From: an uncultured Oscillibacter sp.
Lineage (GTDB): Bacteria > Bacillota > Clostridia > Oscillospirales > Oscillospiraceae
DNA: 15,201 nt
Direction of reading: 5' to 3'
Assembly: GCA_905236835.1 (NCBI GenBank)
Contig: CAJOQY010000070.1
Location: 1-15,201, forward strand
In this document: positions 6,934-14,208 of the stretch, in pieces
Layout: the number at the start of each line of letters is the position of its first letter
Position numbering within the stretch: position 1 is the first letter of the stretch
The notes under the pieces: model-generated
Told to the model about the DNA's origin: nothing
Database searches by the model: none
The model's input: only the letters and a program-made list of their open reading frames with translations
Made by a program: the position numbers and the translations under genes

Positions 6934-7608
6934 TCAGCTCCCGAAATTCCGATTTTTTTCGTCCCGCAGGATTTTGCCGTGTTCAAGCGTGATAATTCTT
7001 TGCGCCACTTCTCCTACTTCCGGGTCATGCGTGACCACAACCAAAGTCGTTCCGTCCTTGTGCAGCTGCCGGAATATATCAATCACGATATTTTCATTCG
7101 CCTCGTCCAGATTGCCGGTCGGCTCGTCGGCCAATATCAACTCCGGATAATTAATCAACGCCCGCGCGATACATACGCGCTGTTGCTCCCCGCCGGAAAG
7201 CTGGCTCGGCAAATGCCGCGCCCGGTCCGCCAGTCCGACGCGCTCCAGCGCTTCCATCGCCTCTTTTTCGTCCGGCATACTGTGATAATACTGCGCCACC
7301 ATGACATTTTCCACGGCTGTTAAATAATTCACCAAATGAAACTGCTGAAATATCAAGCCGATTTTATCCCGCCGTATCACAGTCAAATTTTTATTGCCTT
7401 CTTTTGAAATATCTTTCCCGTCCAATAACACTTCGCCGGATGTCGGGCGGTCCATACAGCCGATAATATTCATCATCGTGCTTTTCCCGGAACCGGACGG
7501 CCCCATAATCGCCACCCATTCCCCGGTATCCACTTTTAAACTCACCTGATCCAGCGCCTTCAATTCCCCGTATATCTTAGAGACATTTTTTAACTCCAAC
7601 AGGCTCAT
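6934..7608 (-). CDS. ABC transporter ATPase of the iron locus, LolD/MacB type
   Basis: This 224-residue nucleotide-binding domain carries Walker A GPSGSGKST (36-44), Q-loop FQQF (87-90), signature LSGGEQQR (137-144), Walker B LILADEPTGNLD (157-168) and H-loop His194. All catalytic residues are intact. It follows the two FtsX-type permeases (7668-8927, 9001-10296) and should energise them; this permease-permease-ATPase trio is part of known P19/FTR1 loci, where it is needed for full iron acquisition. The flavin lipoprotein begins 4 bases after its stop. The start ATG at 7608 has an AGGGG about 12 bases upstream, a somewhat long spacing. It is not a duplicate of the second ATPase (723-1415): the two differ through most of the loops outside the motifs. 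Confidence 0.93.
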   Translation of the reverse strand: MSLLELKNVSKIYGELKALDQVSLKVDTGEWVAIMGPSGSGKSTMMNIIGCMDRPTSGEVLLDGKDISKEGNKNLTVIRRDKIGLIFQQFHLVNYLTAVENVMVAQYYHSMPDEKEAMEALERVGLADRARHLPSQLSGGEQQRVCIARALINYPELILADEPTGNLDEANENIVIDIFRQLHKDGTTLVVVTHDPEVGEVAQRIITLEHGKILRDEKNRNFGS

Positions 7609-7667
7609 GATTTTTATAACCCCTTTATTACGCCTTTATATCTTTCAATATTTCTTTATATCCCGCT

Positions 7668-8927
7668 TTATTCGCCTTTTAACACCAACGCCGGATCAAC
7701 ATCCGTCGCGCTCCGGACAGGCAATAAGCACGCGCACCCCGTCACTAATATCGACACAATAACCGTCAGCGGCAATAATAACGGCTGAAACTGAATCGAA
7801 CCGTTGAAAACATTCATGCTGACATACTGCGCGAACGCGAAACCCAGCCCGGAACCCAGTATCCCGCCGACGCCGCCTAATAACAATCCCTCGCCCATAA
7901 ATTCGCCGATAATGCTTTGATCCGACGCGCCTAACGCTTTGCGCAATCCAATTTCTTTCCGGCGTTCCGTCACAACAGCCGTCATTGTCGTCGCCACGCA
8001 AATCATAATTAACGCCAAGACAACCGCCGTCACTAAAAATACAAGCGCCTGTAATTTCGTCAATACCGTACTTTCCGACTGCGTTACCCGTTTAACTAAC
8101 TGCGCCGTGACGTTTTCCATATCTATATCCATATTAATCCGCTCCGCGTAATGTTCTAATTGCTCACGCGTCGCCGATACGCTTAATTCTATTACATCCA
8201 GTCTCCCGGCGCTTCCGGTCAATTCCTGTAAATCCTTTAAAGTTAAATATACATATTGCTCTTCCGAACCGCCTGTTTCCAATATCCCTGTTACTTCCAT
8301 TTCCAATTCCGAACCCGGAATATAATCCGCTTCATCCGCGCTTTCCTGTCCGGATTGATCCGCGTTTTCCGGCGCGTTCTCCTGACCGTTCTCCTGTCCG
8401 GACAGATTCTCATTTTCCGGCGTTTCGTCCGATATTTCCGGCGTATAAACCAATGTCAATTTATCGCCGGATTTTAAACCTAATAAATCCGCCGTTTCGC
8501 CGCCGAGTAAAATTTCTCCGCTTTTGGATGGCCAAGCGCCGTCGATATGCCAGTACGGACTCGCCGCCCGCGCTCCCGCCATTTCCGTTCCGGCGGCGAT
8601 GACCGGTTGATCATGTATCGAAACTGTTTCATATCTATACGGCGCGACTCCCACCAACTGCTCATTCGGAATGATATTCAGCATAATATCATCCACCGTT
8701 CGCATGGTTTCAAACGCGTCGCTTTCAACGGACGGCACTAAAATCATATTCGCGCCGTAATTCCGGAACTGCGCCCCCATCTGACGGGGAACGTCATAAT
8801 AAATCGTCACCAGACCGGACAAAATCGTCGCGCCGACCGCAATCGCCAATAACGCGACCAGCATCCGTGAACGCCGCCGTATCAAAGACGCCGTAATCAT
8901 CCGGAAAAACATTTTCCGCCGGGTCAT
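7668..8927 (-). CDS. FtsX/MacB-type ABC permease 2 of the iron locus
   Basis: This 419-residue permease has an N-terminal helix (about 20-42, LVALLAIAVGATILSGLV), an extracytoplasmic domain and three C-terminal helices. VVTERRKEIGLRKALGASDQ is the coupling segment typical of FtsX/MacB permeases. The outer domain holds an acidic low-complexity insert rich in Glu, Asn, Gln and Ser (DNA 8325-8429). I start it at the ATG at 8927, with GAGGG 6 bases upstream; an ATG at 8957 would add ten residues but has a poor ribosome site. Partner of the permease at 9001-10296, from which it differs clearly, so the transporter is probably a heterodimer driven by the ATPase at 6934-7608. In Campylobacter the equivalents are Cj1661 and Cj1662; the cargo is not established. 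Confidence 0.9.
   Translation of the reverse strand: MTRRKMFFRMITASLIRRRSRMLVALLAIAVGATILSGLVTIYYDVPRQMGAQFRNYGANMILVPSVESDAFETMRTVDDIMLNIIPNEQLVGVAPYRYETVSIHDQPVIAAGTEMAGARAASPYWHIDGAWPSKSGEILLGGETADLLGLKSGDKLTLVYTPEISDETPENENLSGQENGQENAPENADQSGQESADEADYIPGSELEMEVTGILETGGSEEQYVYLTLKDLQELTGSAGRLDVIELSVSATREQLEHYAERINMDIDMENVTAQLVKRVTQSESTVLTKLQALVFLVTAVVLALIMICVATTMTAVVTERRKEIGLRKALGASDQSIIGEFMGEGLLLGGVGGILGSGLGFAFAQYVSMNVFNGSIQFQPLLLPLTVIVSILVTGCACLLPVRSATDVDPALVLKGE
8325..8429 (-). repeat. Acidic low-complexity coding repeat in permease 2
   Basis: This 35-codon stretch is built from short repeats of SGQE, GQEN and PEN, with codons TCC GGA CAG GA(G/A) used twice and CAG GAG AAC twice. It lies inside the extracytoplasmic domain of the permease and looks like a recent slippage-derived insertion forming a flexible acidic loop. 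Confidence 0.6.
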
Positions 8928-9000
8928 ATTTCCCTCACCCCTTGATTTTTCAAGCATATATTTTTATCTATCCGCCGAAATTTTATATTTTTATTATATT

Positions 9001-10296
9001 TTATCTCCCGTGCAATACTTCCGCCGGACGCAGTCTCAAAAGCATTCTGATCGCCGGGATACTGCCCGCCAGCGTGACGAATATCACTAAAATTAATACA
9101 ATCGGAATAACCATCAGTTTCATTTCAATCGCTGATCCGAATACGCTTTGTCCGATAATCTGCGCGAATCCGAAGCCGATCAAATAGCCGACCGCCGCGC
9201 CGACAACGCCGGTTAATATTACTTCTGATAATACCAAAGCCGACACCGCGCCATCCTGCGCGCCTAACGCTTTTAATAATCCAATTTCGCCGCTCCGTTC
9301 CATGACGCTTGCTGTCACTAAATTCGAGATACCCAGCGCCGCGCCCACTAAACTTAAAATCGTAATCAACGCCATTAAAAGCTCCGTCTTTTCCAGAATC
9401 GCGCCTTCCGAATCCGCCACCTGACGCACAGGAGACGCGATGCTGTCTGTAATCACTTCTTGTATCTGATAGCAAATCGAACTGACATAGGCCGTGCAAT
9501 ACCATGTTTCATATTGCTTAATCGTCAGAGAACTCGGATCTTTCGCCGCTTTTTCGGCAAGTTCGTTATCCGGCGTCGTCAGCGCGCTGACTTCAATACT
9601 GGTCAATTTCCCGTCCGTATTCGACAAATCCTGTACGAAATCCATCGGCGCGAAAATCTGATGATCCTCATCGCCGCCCGCTTCGTATACGCCGATAATA
9701 TACGCGTTTTCCTCTCCATACCGTGTTTTTAATTTGATCTCATCGCCCGCGCCGAGATTTTCCTGACGCGCCAACAAACTCCCGATCATCACGGGATTTG
9801 ATATATGATTGATACTCTGTTCGTCAAGCCACGCGCCGTCCGTAATATCCCACCATGTACGCAGATTTTTTACGCCCGTATCCAGCGTCTCACCCGTCGG
9901 CAAGTCCAAATGATGATTGAACCATGTCCCGACAAGCGTGGCTTTATTTCCGCTGTCAAGTTCAATTTCCGTATCAATAAACGGCGAAAAATCGACGATA
10001 TTAAACGCCCAGAAAATCGTTTTAATCCGGCCCAACTCATCTTCGCGCAGATACGCGCCCTCCGCCAGTCCGCCGCCCTCAACTTCATATAAATTATTTA
10101 AAACAGACGCCGCTTTCGGTACAACCGTAATATTCGCGCCGTAAGTTTTCAACTCCTGATTGATTTTATCGCCCACGTCCATCATGACGTTTAACATCGC
10201 CGTCGCCAAAGACGCGCCCAGCGCGACGGTCAGGGCGATCATCAGCATTTTGCCCTTCTGACGCAGAAACGCGCCTTTTATCATTCTCAAAAACAC
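9001..10296 (-). CDS. FtsX/MacB-type ABC permease 1 of the iron locus
   Basis: This roughly 431-residue permease has an N-terminal helix (MLMIALTVALGASLATAML), an extracytoplasmic domain, and three C-terminal helices with ERSGEIGLLKALGAQDG as the ATPase-coupling segment. The start is uncertain. GTG at 10296 lies 7 bases after a GGGGGG ribosome site and is my choice; the TTG at 10302 is too close to that site and the ATG at 10284 is too far. It comes 37 bases after the DUF2318 gene and 73 bases before permease 2. The motif NYGANM/TYGANI shared by both permeases just after the first helix shows they are related, but the outer domains have diverged. It acts with permease 2 and the ATPase at 6934-7608 in the membrane. 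Confidence 0.88.
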   Translation of the reverse strand: MFLRMIKGAFLRQKGKMLMIALTVALGASLATAMLNVMMDVGDKINQELKTYGANITVVPKAASVLNNLYEVEGGGLAEGAYLREDELGRIKTIFWAFNIVDFSPFIDTEIELDSGNKATLVGTWFNHHLDLPTGETLDTGVKNLRTWWDITDGAWLDEQSINHISNPVMIGSLLARQENLGAGDEIKLKTRYGEENAYIIGVYEAGGDEDHQIFAPMDFVQDLSNTDGKLTSIEVSALTTPDNELAEKAAKDPSSLTIKQYETWYCTAYVSSICYQIQEVITDSIASPVRQVADSEGAILEKTELLMALITILSLVGAALGISNLVTASVMERSGEIGLLKALGAQDGAVSALVLSEVILTGVVGAAVGYLIGFGFAQIIGQSVFGSAIEMKLMVIPIVLILVIFVTLAGSIPAIRMLLRLRPAEVLHGR

Positions 10297-10333
10297 GCGC
10301 AATCCCCCCGGATTTTATATTATTTAAATTATA

Positions 10334-11596
10334 TTATTTAAATTCTTTTTCGTTGTCGATCAGCGTATATGTCGGGATGATAATATAACCGTTTTCAACG
10401 CTGTAATCAATCACAATCGGGTTACAGCCGCCTTTAAATCCAATCGTGTTAATATTCATCACGACATCGCAGAGCTTGCACACAATCTGACCGTTGCGCT
10501 CAAAATATCCGGTCTCGCCGCAGATTTCGCACGCGTCCAGCCCCACGCCATATGATGACGCGTTCGGCTTTTTGATAATAATAAATCTCACGTCAATTTG
10601 ATTCGGCGTCGTATATACAAATCTATGCAAATGCCCGTCATCCAATTGGGACAATGCGACATAAACATGATCGCCCCGGATTTCGCATTCTTCCGCCGGG
10701 GATAATTCCACCGGACGGTTATTATAAGCATTGACAACAGTCAAATTCAACGACGCAAGCAAAAAGCAAATCACAGTCAAAGACGCCCAGCGGCGCGTAT
10801 CCCGCCACGCGGCGCGGATTTTCCGATGCTGCGCCGGGTTTTCATACGGCTCTTGCACATGAAAACTCTGATACCATAAAATCACGGGCATGATCAGCGC
10901 AATCAACATGGAGATATAAATAAACCAGTCGCCGTAATTAGACGTATGCCGCGCGAATACGAATAAATTATGATATAATGGATTAGACTGACGGATCATG
11001 CGCCGCGTCAAAATAACGGACGCAATGCCGGAAATCTGCCGGACCGCGTTGACTGTCATGACAATATTTAAAATTATGCCGACGGTCTTGACGTTCATGC
11101 GCCGCGCGGAGCGTTCCACCGCGAAAAAGGCCGTTATCATTAACATCACACCGAACAGCCAGCCGAGAAAACGATAAATATACGCCGTGGAAAAGACCGG
11201 CTCCCCGTTGAGAGAAAACGTGAACGGATACGCCAAATCATCCGGCAACGCGTGGAATAAATATAAAAAAGCCAGCGCGGACGCGCAAATCCGTATAACA
11301 AGCCCGCCGTATTTATTTTTATGAAATACCGGGATATAATAAAAAATCAAATATACCAACAGAATAAAAACGGCGAGCGTAAAAATACGCAGATTCCATA
11401 TGCCCGTGTCAATTTTGCTTGTCGCGTTTTTCAGATACGCCATGACAGCGGCGGCGGCGATTCCCATTCCGGCCCCCCACGCGAATATACGCGTCCCGCG
11501 TTTGCCCTGTGTCATGCCGATATACGCGCAAAGCAAGCCCGTTAAAATTCCCGCCGATATTAAATCCTTTGTCACCGTCACCAGATACCGCAGCAT
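10334..11596 (-). CDS. Polytopic membrane protein with C-terminal DUF2318 metal-binding domain
   Basis: This 420-residue protein has seven or eight membrane helices in residues 10-290 and an extracytoplasmic C-terminal domain. That domain shows DGHLHRF (320-326), CEIC (356-359), CKLC (373-376) and Cys391 in FKGGCNP, the hallmark of DUF2318 (PF10080), a family found almost always beside FTR1, P19 and FtsX-type permeases (Cj1660 in Campylobacter). The paired CxxC motifs suggest iron, iron-sulfur or thiol-redox chemistry at the outer face. The start ATG at 11596 has AAGGAG 8 bases upstream. A 192-base gap with a hairpin separates it from the P19 gene, so its level may differ from the first two genes. 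Family membership is clear; its chemical role is not established. Confidence 0.9.
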   Translation of the reverse strand: MLRYLVTVTKDLISAGILTGLLCAYIGMTQGKRGTRIFAWGAGMGIAAAAVMAYLKNATSKIDTGIWNLRIFTLAVFILLVYLIFYYIPVFHKNKYGGLVIRICASALAFLYLFHALPDDLAYPFTFSLNGEPVFSTAYIYRFLGWLFGVMLMITAFFAVERSARRMNVKTVGIILNIVMTVNAVRQISGIASVILTRRMIRQSNPLYHNLFVFARHTSNYGDWFIYISMLIALIMPVILWYQSFHVQEPYENPAQHRKIRAAWRDTRRWASLTVICFLLASLNLTVVNAYNNRPVELSPAEECEIRGDHVYVALSQLDDGHLHRFVYTTPNQIDVRFIIIKKPNASSYGVGLDACEICGETGYFERNGQIVCKLCDVVMNINTIGFKGGCNPIVIDYSVENGYIIIPTYTLIDNEKEFK

Positions 11597-11703
11597 GATA
11601 AATCTCCTTTTTTATTCAATTTTAATTTTAATTCAACCGCTGATGGGCAAAAATATCATGATAAAAAAATATAAATTTTCTCATTATGTACAAACACGCA
11701 AGC

Positions 11704-11746
11704 GCGCGAGAAACCAATACCGCGAAAAAACGGCATTGGCTCCCGC
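11704..11746 (-). other. Large mRNA hairpin between P19 and DUF2318 genes
   Basis: On the minus-strand transcript CCAATGCCG (11739-11731) pairs with CGGTATTGG (11722-11714), with one G-U pair, around an 8-base loop. An outer stem pairs 11740-11746 with 11704-11710 (6 of 7 positions) across a 3-base bulge. No T tract follows on the minus strand, so it is not an intrinsic terminator. Its position after the first two genes suits a processing or 3'-end stabilising element that raises FTR1 and P19 relative to the downstream genes; that is inference. Confidence 0.45.
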
Positions 11747-11788
11747 TTTTGTATGCAATCGCCTGTAAAATTTTAATAATATTTCATA

Positions 11789-12448
11789 TTACCACGCCTG
11801 CGGGATATAATCCCAGCCGGGAACGGTAACGGTCAGATTGCCGTCGCCGAAATAATCATCCAGCGTTCCGCCCGGGCCGGTCTCGGCGTCGCTGTGAATC
11901 AGATAGCCGTTCTCGGCGGGGCTGTGGAATGTAAACGTCACGGCGTAGGTGTCAGCGTTGGGCAGGGCGATATTCGCGCCGTAGTGCGGACCGTCGGACG
12001 CGCTCATGACCATGAAAGTTCCCTCGGCGGCAACGTCGCCTTCTCCGTTATTGCCGACAACGGCATAATCCACTGTCAGATACGGCACCCAGTCGCCCAC
12101 GCCGTAACCAAGCGTATTGGGCAGGGCGGATACGTCGCATTCAAGATGAATATCAAATCCCTCGACATTCTCATTGTCAGGCGCCATCGGGACGGGCTGG
12201 AAATAGACCGCCGACACGTTCAATAAATCGCCGACTTCCTCATCCTCAAAAATGGGATATTCCGTAAAACCGGCGTCGGCGGGCGACGCCGCTTCTTCCT
12301 GTTCAACTTCCGCTTCCACGCTCTCAACGGCGTTGGCGTCGTCATCATTGGCGTTCGCGTTGGCGTTTGAATTGTCATTGCCGCCGCACGCCGCCAGAGA
12401 AATCATCATGGCCGCGCCCAGTAATAACGCGAGGATTTTCTTTTTCAT
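11789..12448 (-). CDS. p19: P19-type iron-binding lipoprotein
   Basis: This 219-residue protein belongs to the P19/Tpd family of extracytoplasmic iron- and copper-binding proteins that feed FTR1-type permeases. The ATG at 12448 (GGAG 8 bases upstream) is better placed than the adjoining TTG at 12451. The signal peptide ends in lipobox SLAAC, so the protein is lipid-anchored, unlike soluble periplasmic P19 of Gram-negatives. An Asn/Ala and acidic linker of about 35 residues follows. The folded domain shows family motifs: VYFQPVPM, DIHLECDV, GVGDWVPYLTVDY, MSASDGPHYGAN and FTFHSP. The Met in QPVPM, the His and Glu in DIHLE, the His in DGPHYG and the His in FHSP correspond to metal-site residues of the family. 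It lies 114 bases after the FTR1 gene. Confidence 0.94.
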   Translation of the reverse strand: MKKKILALLLGAAMMISLAACGGNDNSNANANANDDDANAVESVEAEVEQEEAASPADAGFTEYPIFEDEEVGDLLNVSAVYFQPVPMAPDNENVEGFDIHLECDVSALPNTLGYGVGDWVPYLTVDYAVVGNNGEGDVAAEGTFMVMSASDGPHYGANIALPNADTYAVTFTFHSPAENGYLIHSDAETGPGGTLDDYFGDGNLTVTVPGWDYIPQAW

Positions 12449-12562
12449 CAATACCGCTCCTTTTTTGTAAATATTTTATATTCGCGTCAACCGTCCGGCG
12501 GGATAGCCGCACGGATTAACACCTGAAAAAATAAATCATTATTTTTATTTTATTTTTTATTT

Positions 12563-13897
12563 TTAATTTTCCTGTCCGGCCCGCGCGGCGATTTCACGGT
12601 TTTTCCGCATGGCGATAATAAAAGTAACGATTGTGATGATTAATAAAATTATCTGCGGCACAATCGTTCCTACCAGCGGATAAATGCCGAACACGTCCAG
12701 AACGTCATTATAGGGAATCCACGACAGCCACGCGGGAGAGGATAACATAAAGGCCATCGAATCGAATACGCCGCCTTCCATTAATTCTTTGATACCCGCG
12801 CCCAAGAAACAAATCGACATCGCCGCCATTAAAATACTCGTCCCCATAAAGAACGGCTTTAACGGGAGCCGAATACTTAAAATCCGTATCGCCAGAAATA
12901 CGCCGACCAAAGCCACACAGCCTAAGCCAAATCCAAGCCAAACCATATTGCCGTATTGTTCCGATAACATGGGTTGATAGAACAATATCACTTCCGCGCC
13001 TTCCCGGAACACGGCCAGCCACGCGGTGAATCCAAGCGTAAACATACTGCCCCGCGACGCCGATACCGCGACTTTGCCTTCTATATAAGAATTCCACGCG
13101 GCGGACTCGGCTTTTGATACCATCCAGTTTGATACATAGAACAATACCGCGACCGCCAATAACGCCGCCACGCCTTCTATAATCTCCTGTGACATCGTCG
13201 TTTCCGGATTGATCGCTTTCAGCCATGATAACAAAGCCGCCATCGCGAAACTGCATATAATCGCGAATCCTGAGCCGATATAAACCGGAATCACGCCTTT
13301 TTGATTCCCGGATTTGATTAAATACGCCACAATCGCGCCGACAATCAAAATCGCTTCCAGACCCTCACGCAGTATGATAAAAAAGCTGCCCGCGAATGTC
13401 GCCGCCGCGCCTCCAGACGACGCGCCGGACGCCACATCCGTTTCCGAATCTTCCGGACTTAACGTCAACGCGTCCTCATGGAGCATTTGCGATAATTTTC
13501 GCCCTTCCTCTCTGACAGTCTCCAAACCCATATCTTTTTTGACCGCTTTCCGGAACGTGGTAAACTGCAGCTCCACCGCGCTGACACGCGCCCCGGAAAC
13601 ATATGTCATAACATTTCGTTCAAATCCCGTCGTCTCGTAATATCCCCAATAAGTAGCCTTCGCGTATTCATAGGCTTCCGTCTGATCCCCGGCTTCGTAC
13701 AGTTCCACCGCCCGATTGATAACAATATCAATCGCGTCAGCGGCGTCATTCCAGTTCCATGACGTAATATTATTGGCCTCCATGTATTCCGCCCATGTCT
13801 TGTAATACGCGTCATCAGCCATCGCCATGACCGGCAGGGACAGCGTTAAAATAATCAGCGCAAATACGGACGACCATAATTTATGAAATCTTTTCAT
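12563..13897 (-). CDS. ftr1: FTR1-family high-affinity iron permease
   Basis: This 444-residue protein is a bacterial FTR1 iron permease. Residues 1-27 form a cleaved signal (ending VMAMA); an extracytoplasmic helical domain covers about 28-165; seven membrane helices follow. The two REXXE iron-binding motifs are intact: REGLE (177-181) and REGAE (298-302), in helices 1 and 4 as usual. Together with P19 it brings iron across the membrane; in this family transport is thought to involve an oxidation-state change of the metal. It is the first gene of the operon; the ATG at 13897 has AGGA 8 bases upstream and about 40 bases of leader from a consensus promoter. The operator-like repeat in the leader suggests iron-dependent repression. 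Confidence 0.95.
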   Translation of the reverse strand: MKRFHKLWSSVFALIILTLSLPVMAMADDAYYKTWAEYMEANNITSWNWNDAADAIDIVINRAVELYEAGDQTEAYEYAKATYWGYYETTGFERNVMTYVSGARVSAVELQFTTFRKAVKKDMGLETVREEGRKLSQMLHEDALTLSPEDSETDVASGASSGGAAATFAGSFFIILREGLEAILIVGAIVAYLIKSGNQKGVIPVYIGSGFAIICSFAMAALLSWLKAINPETTMSQEIIEGVAALLAVAVLFYVSNWMVSKAESAAWNSYIEGKVAVSASRGSMFTLGFTAWLAVFREGAEVILFYQPMLSEQYGNMVWLGFGLGCVALVGVFLAIRILSIRLPLKPFFMGTSILMAAMSICFLGAGIKELMEGGVFDSMAFMLSSPAWLSWIPYNDVLDVFGIYPLVGTIVPQIILLIITIVTFIIAMRKNREIAARAGQEN

Positions 13898-13919
13898 GAC
13901 CCGCGTCCTTTCCTCACTC

Positions 13920-13935
13920 GTTAGTTATATCTAAC
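13920..13935. promoter_or_regulatory. Operator-like inverted repeat at the operon start site
   Basis: GTTAG (13920-13924) and CTAAC (13931-13935) are perfect inverted arms around a 6-base AT spacer. The repeat begins about 10 bases after the -10 of the FTR1 promoter, so it covers the expected start site and early leader, an ideal roadblock position. TTAG and CTAA half-sites recall DtxR/IdeR-family iron regulators, but the spacing differs from the 19-bp DtxR box, so the regulator is unproven. A CTCGCGAG palindrome (13935-13942) lies directly beside it. Confidence 0.5.
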
Positions 13936-13944
13936 TCGCGAGAT

Positions 13945-13973
13945 ATTATAACAATCATTTTTCAGCCTGTCAA
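13945..13973 (-). promoter_or_regulatory. Perfect-consensus promoter of the iron/redox operon
   Basis: On the minus strand TTGACA (13973-13968) is followed after exactly 17 bases by TATAAT (13950-13945), with a TG one base before the -10 (TGTTATAAT). All twelve core bases match the sigma-70/sigma-A consensus. Such a strong promoter needs repression, which fits the adjacent inverted repeat. An AATGC-N7-GCATT repeat (13972-13988) overlaps the far end of the -35. Confidence 0.85.
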
Positions 13974-14013
13974 TGCCTGTTTTGCATTTGCCGTCGTGAA
14001 ATTTTCGCGGGTC

Positions 14014-14033
14014 TTTTGTGAATTTGCACAAAA
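14014..14033. promoter_or_regulatory. Inverted repeat TTTTGTG-N6-CACAAAA in the divergent region
   Basis: TTTTGTG (14014-14020) and CACAAAA (14027-14033) are perfect 7-base inverted arms. The core TTGTG...CACAA resembles Rex and CRP/FNR-type sites but the spacer is two bases shorter than theirs. It lies about 45 bases upstream of the FTR1 promoter -35 and 176 bases before the plus-strand gene, so it could serve either. The rest of the 311-base gap is AT-rich with no gene. Confidence 0.35.
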
Positions 14034-14159
14034 AATATCATTATTTTGCAATTATTTAAAACAATTTTCAATATTTTACTATATATTTTTATAATTCCAT
14101 ATATTCAAACAGGTGACAAAAATCAAAAAATATGATACGCTTCTGACGCGATCCCGTTC

Positions 14160-14188
14160 TTGACAATGATCTAAAAATCATCTAAAAA
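14160..14188 (+). promoter_or_regulatory. Probable promoter of the transglutaminase-like gene
   Basis: TTGACA (14160-14165) is followed after 17 bases by TAAAAA (14183-14188), a perfect -35 with a weak -10. The transcript would have a very short leader before the GAGG ribosome site at 14197-14200. The spacer and -10 contain a tandem repeat of ATCTAAAAAT. Confidence 0.45.
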
Positions 14189-14208
14189 TTGAAAATGAGG
14201 AATCAGAC

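Noticed and set aside
1360..10144. Many plus-strand open frames opposite the minus-strand operon
   Set aside because: They mirror GCG-rich codons of real genes; none has a ribosome site with recognisable protein motifs, and the minus-strand genes are well supported.
12490..12525. GC-rich inverted repeat in the FTR1-P19 gap as a terminator
   Set aside because: The pairing needs a 3-base bulge and no T tract follows on the minus strand.
14104..14136. Upstream promoter for the plus-strand gene using TATGAT at 14131
   Set aside because: No -35 lies at 16-18 bases; the nearest candidates are 12 or 21 bases away.
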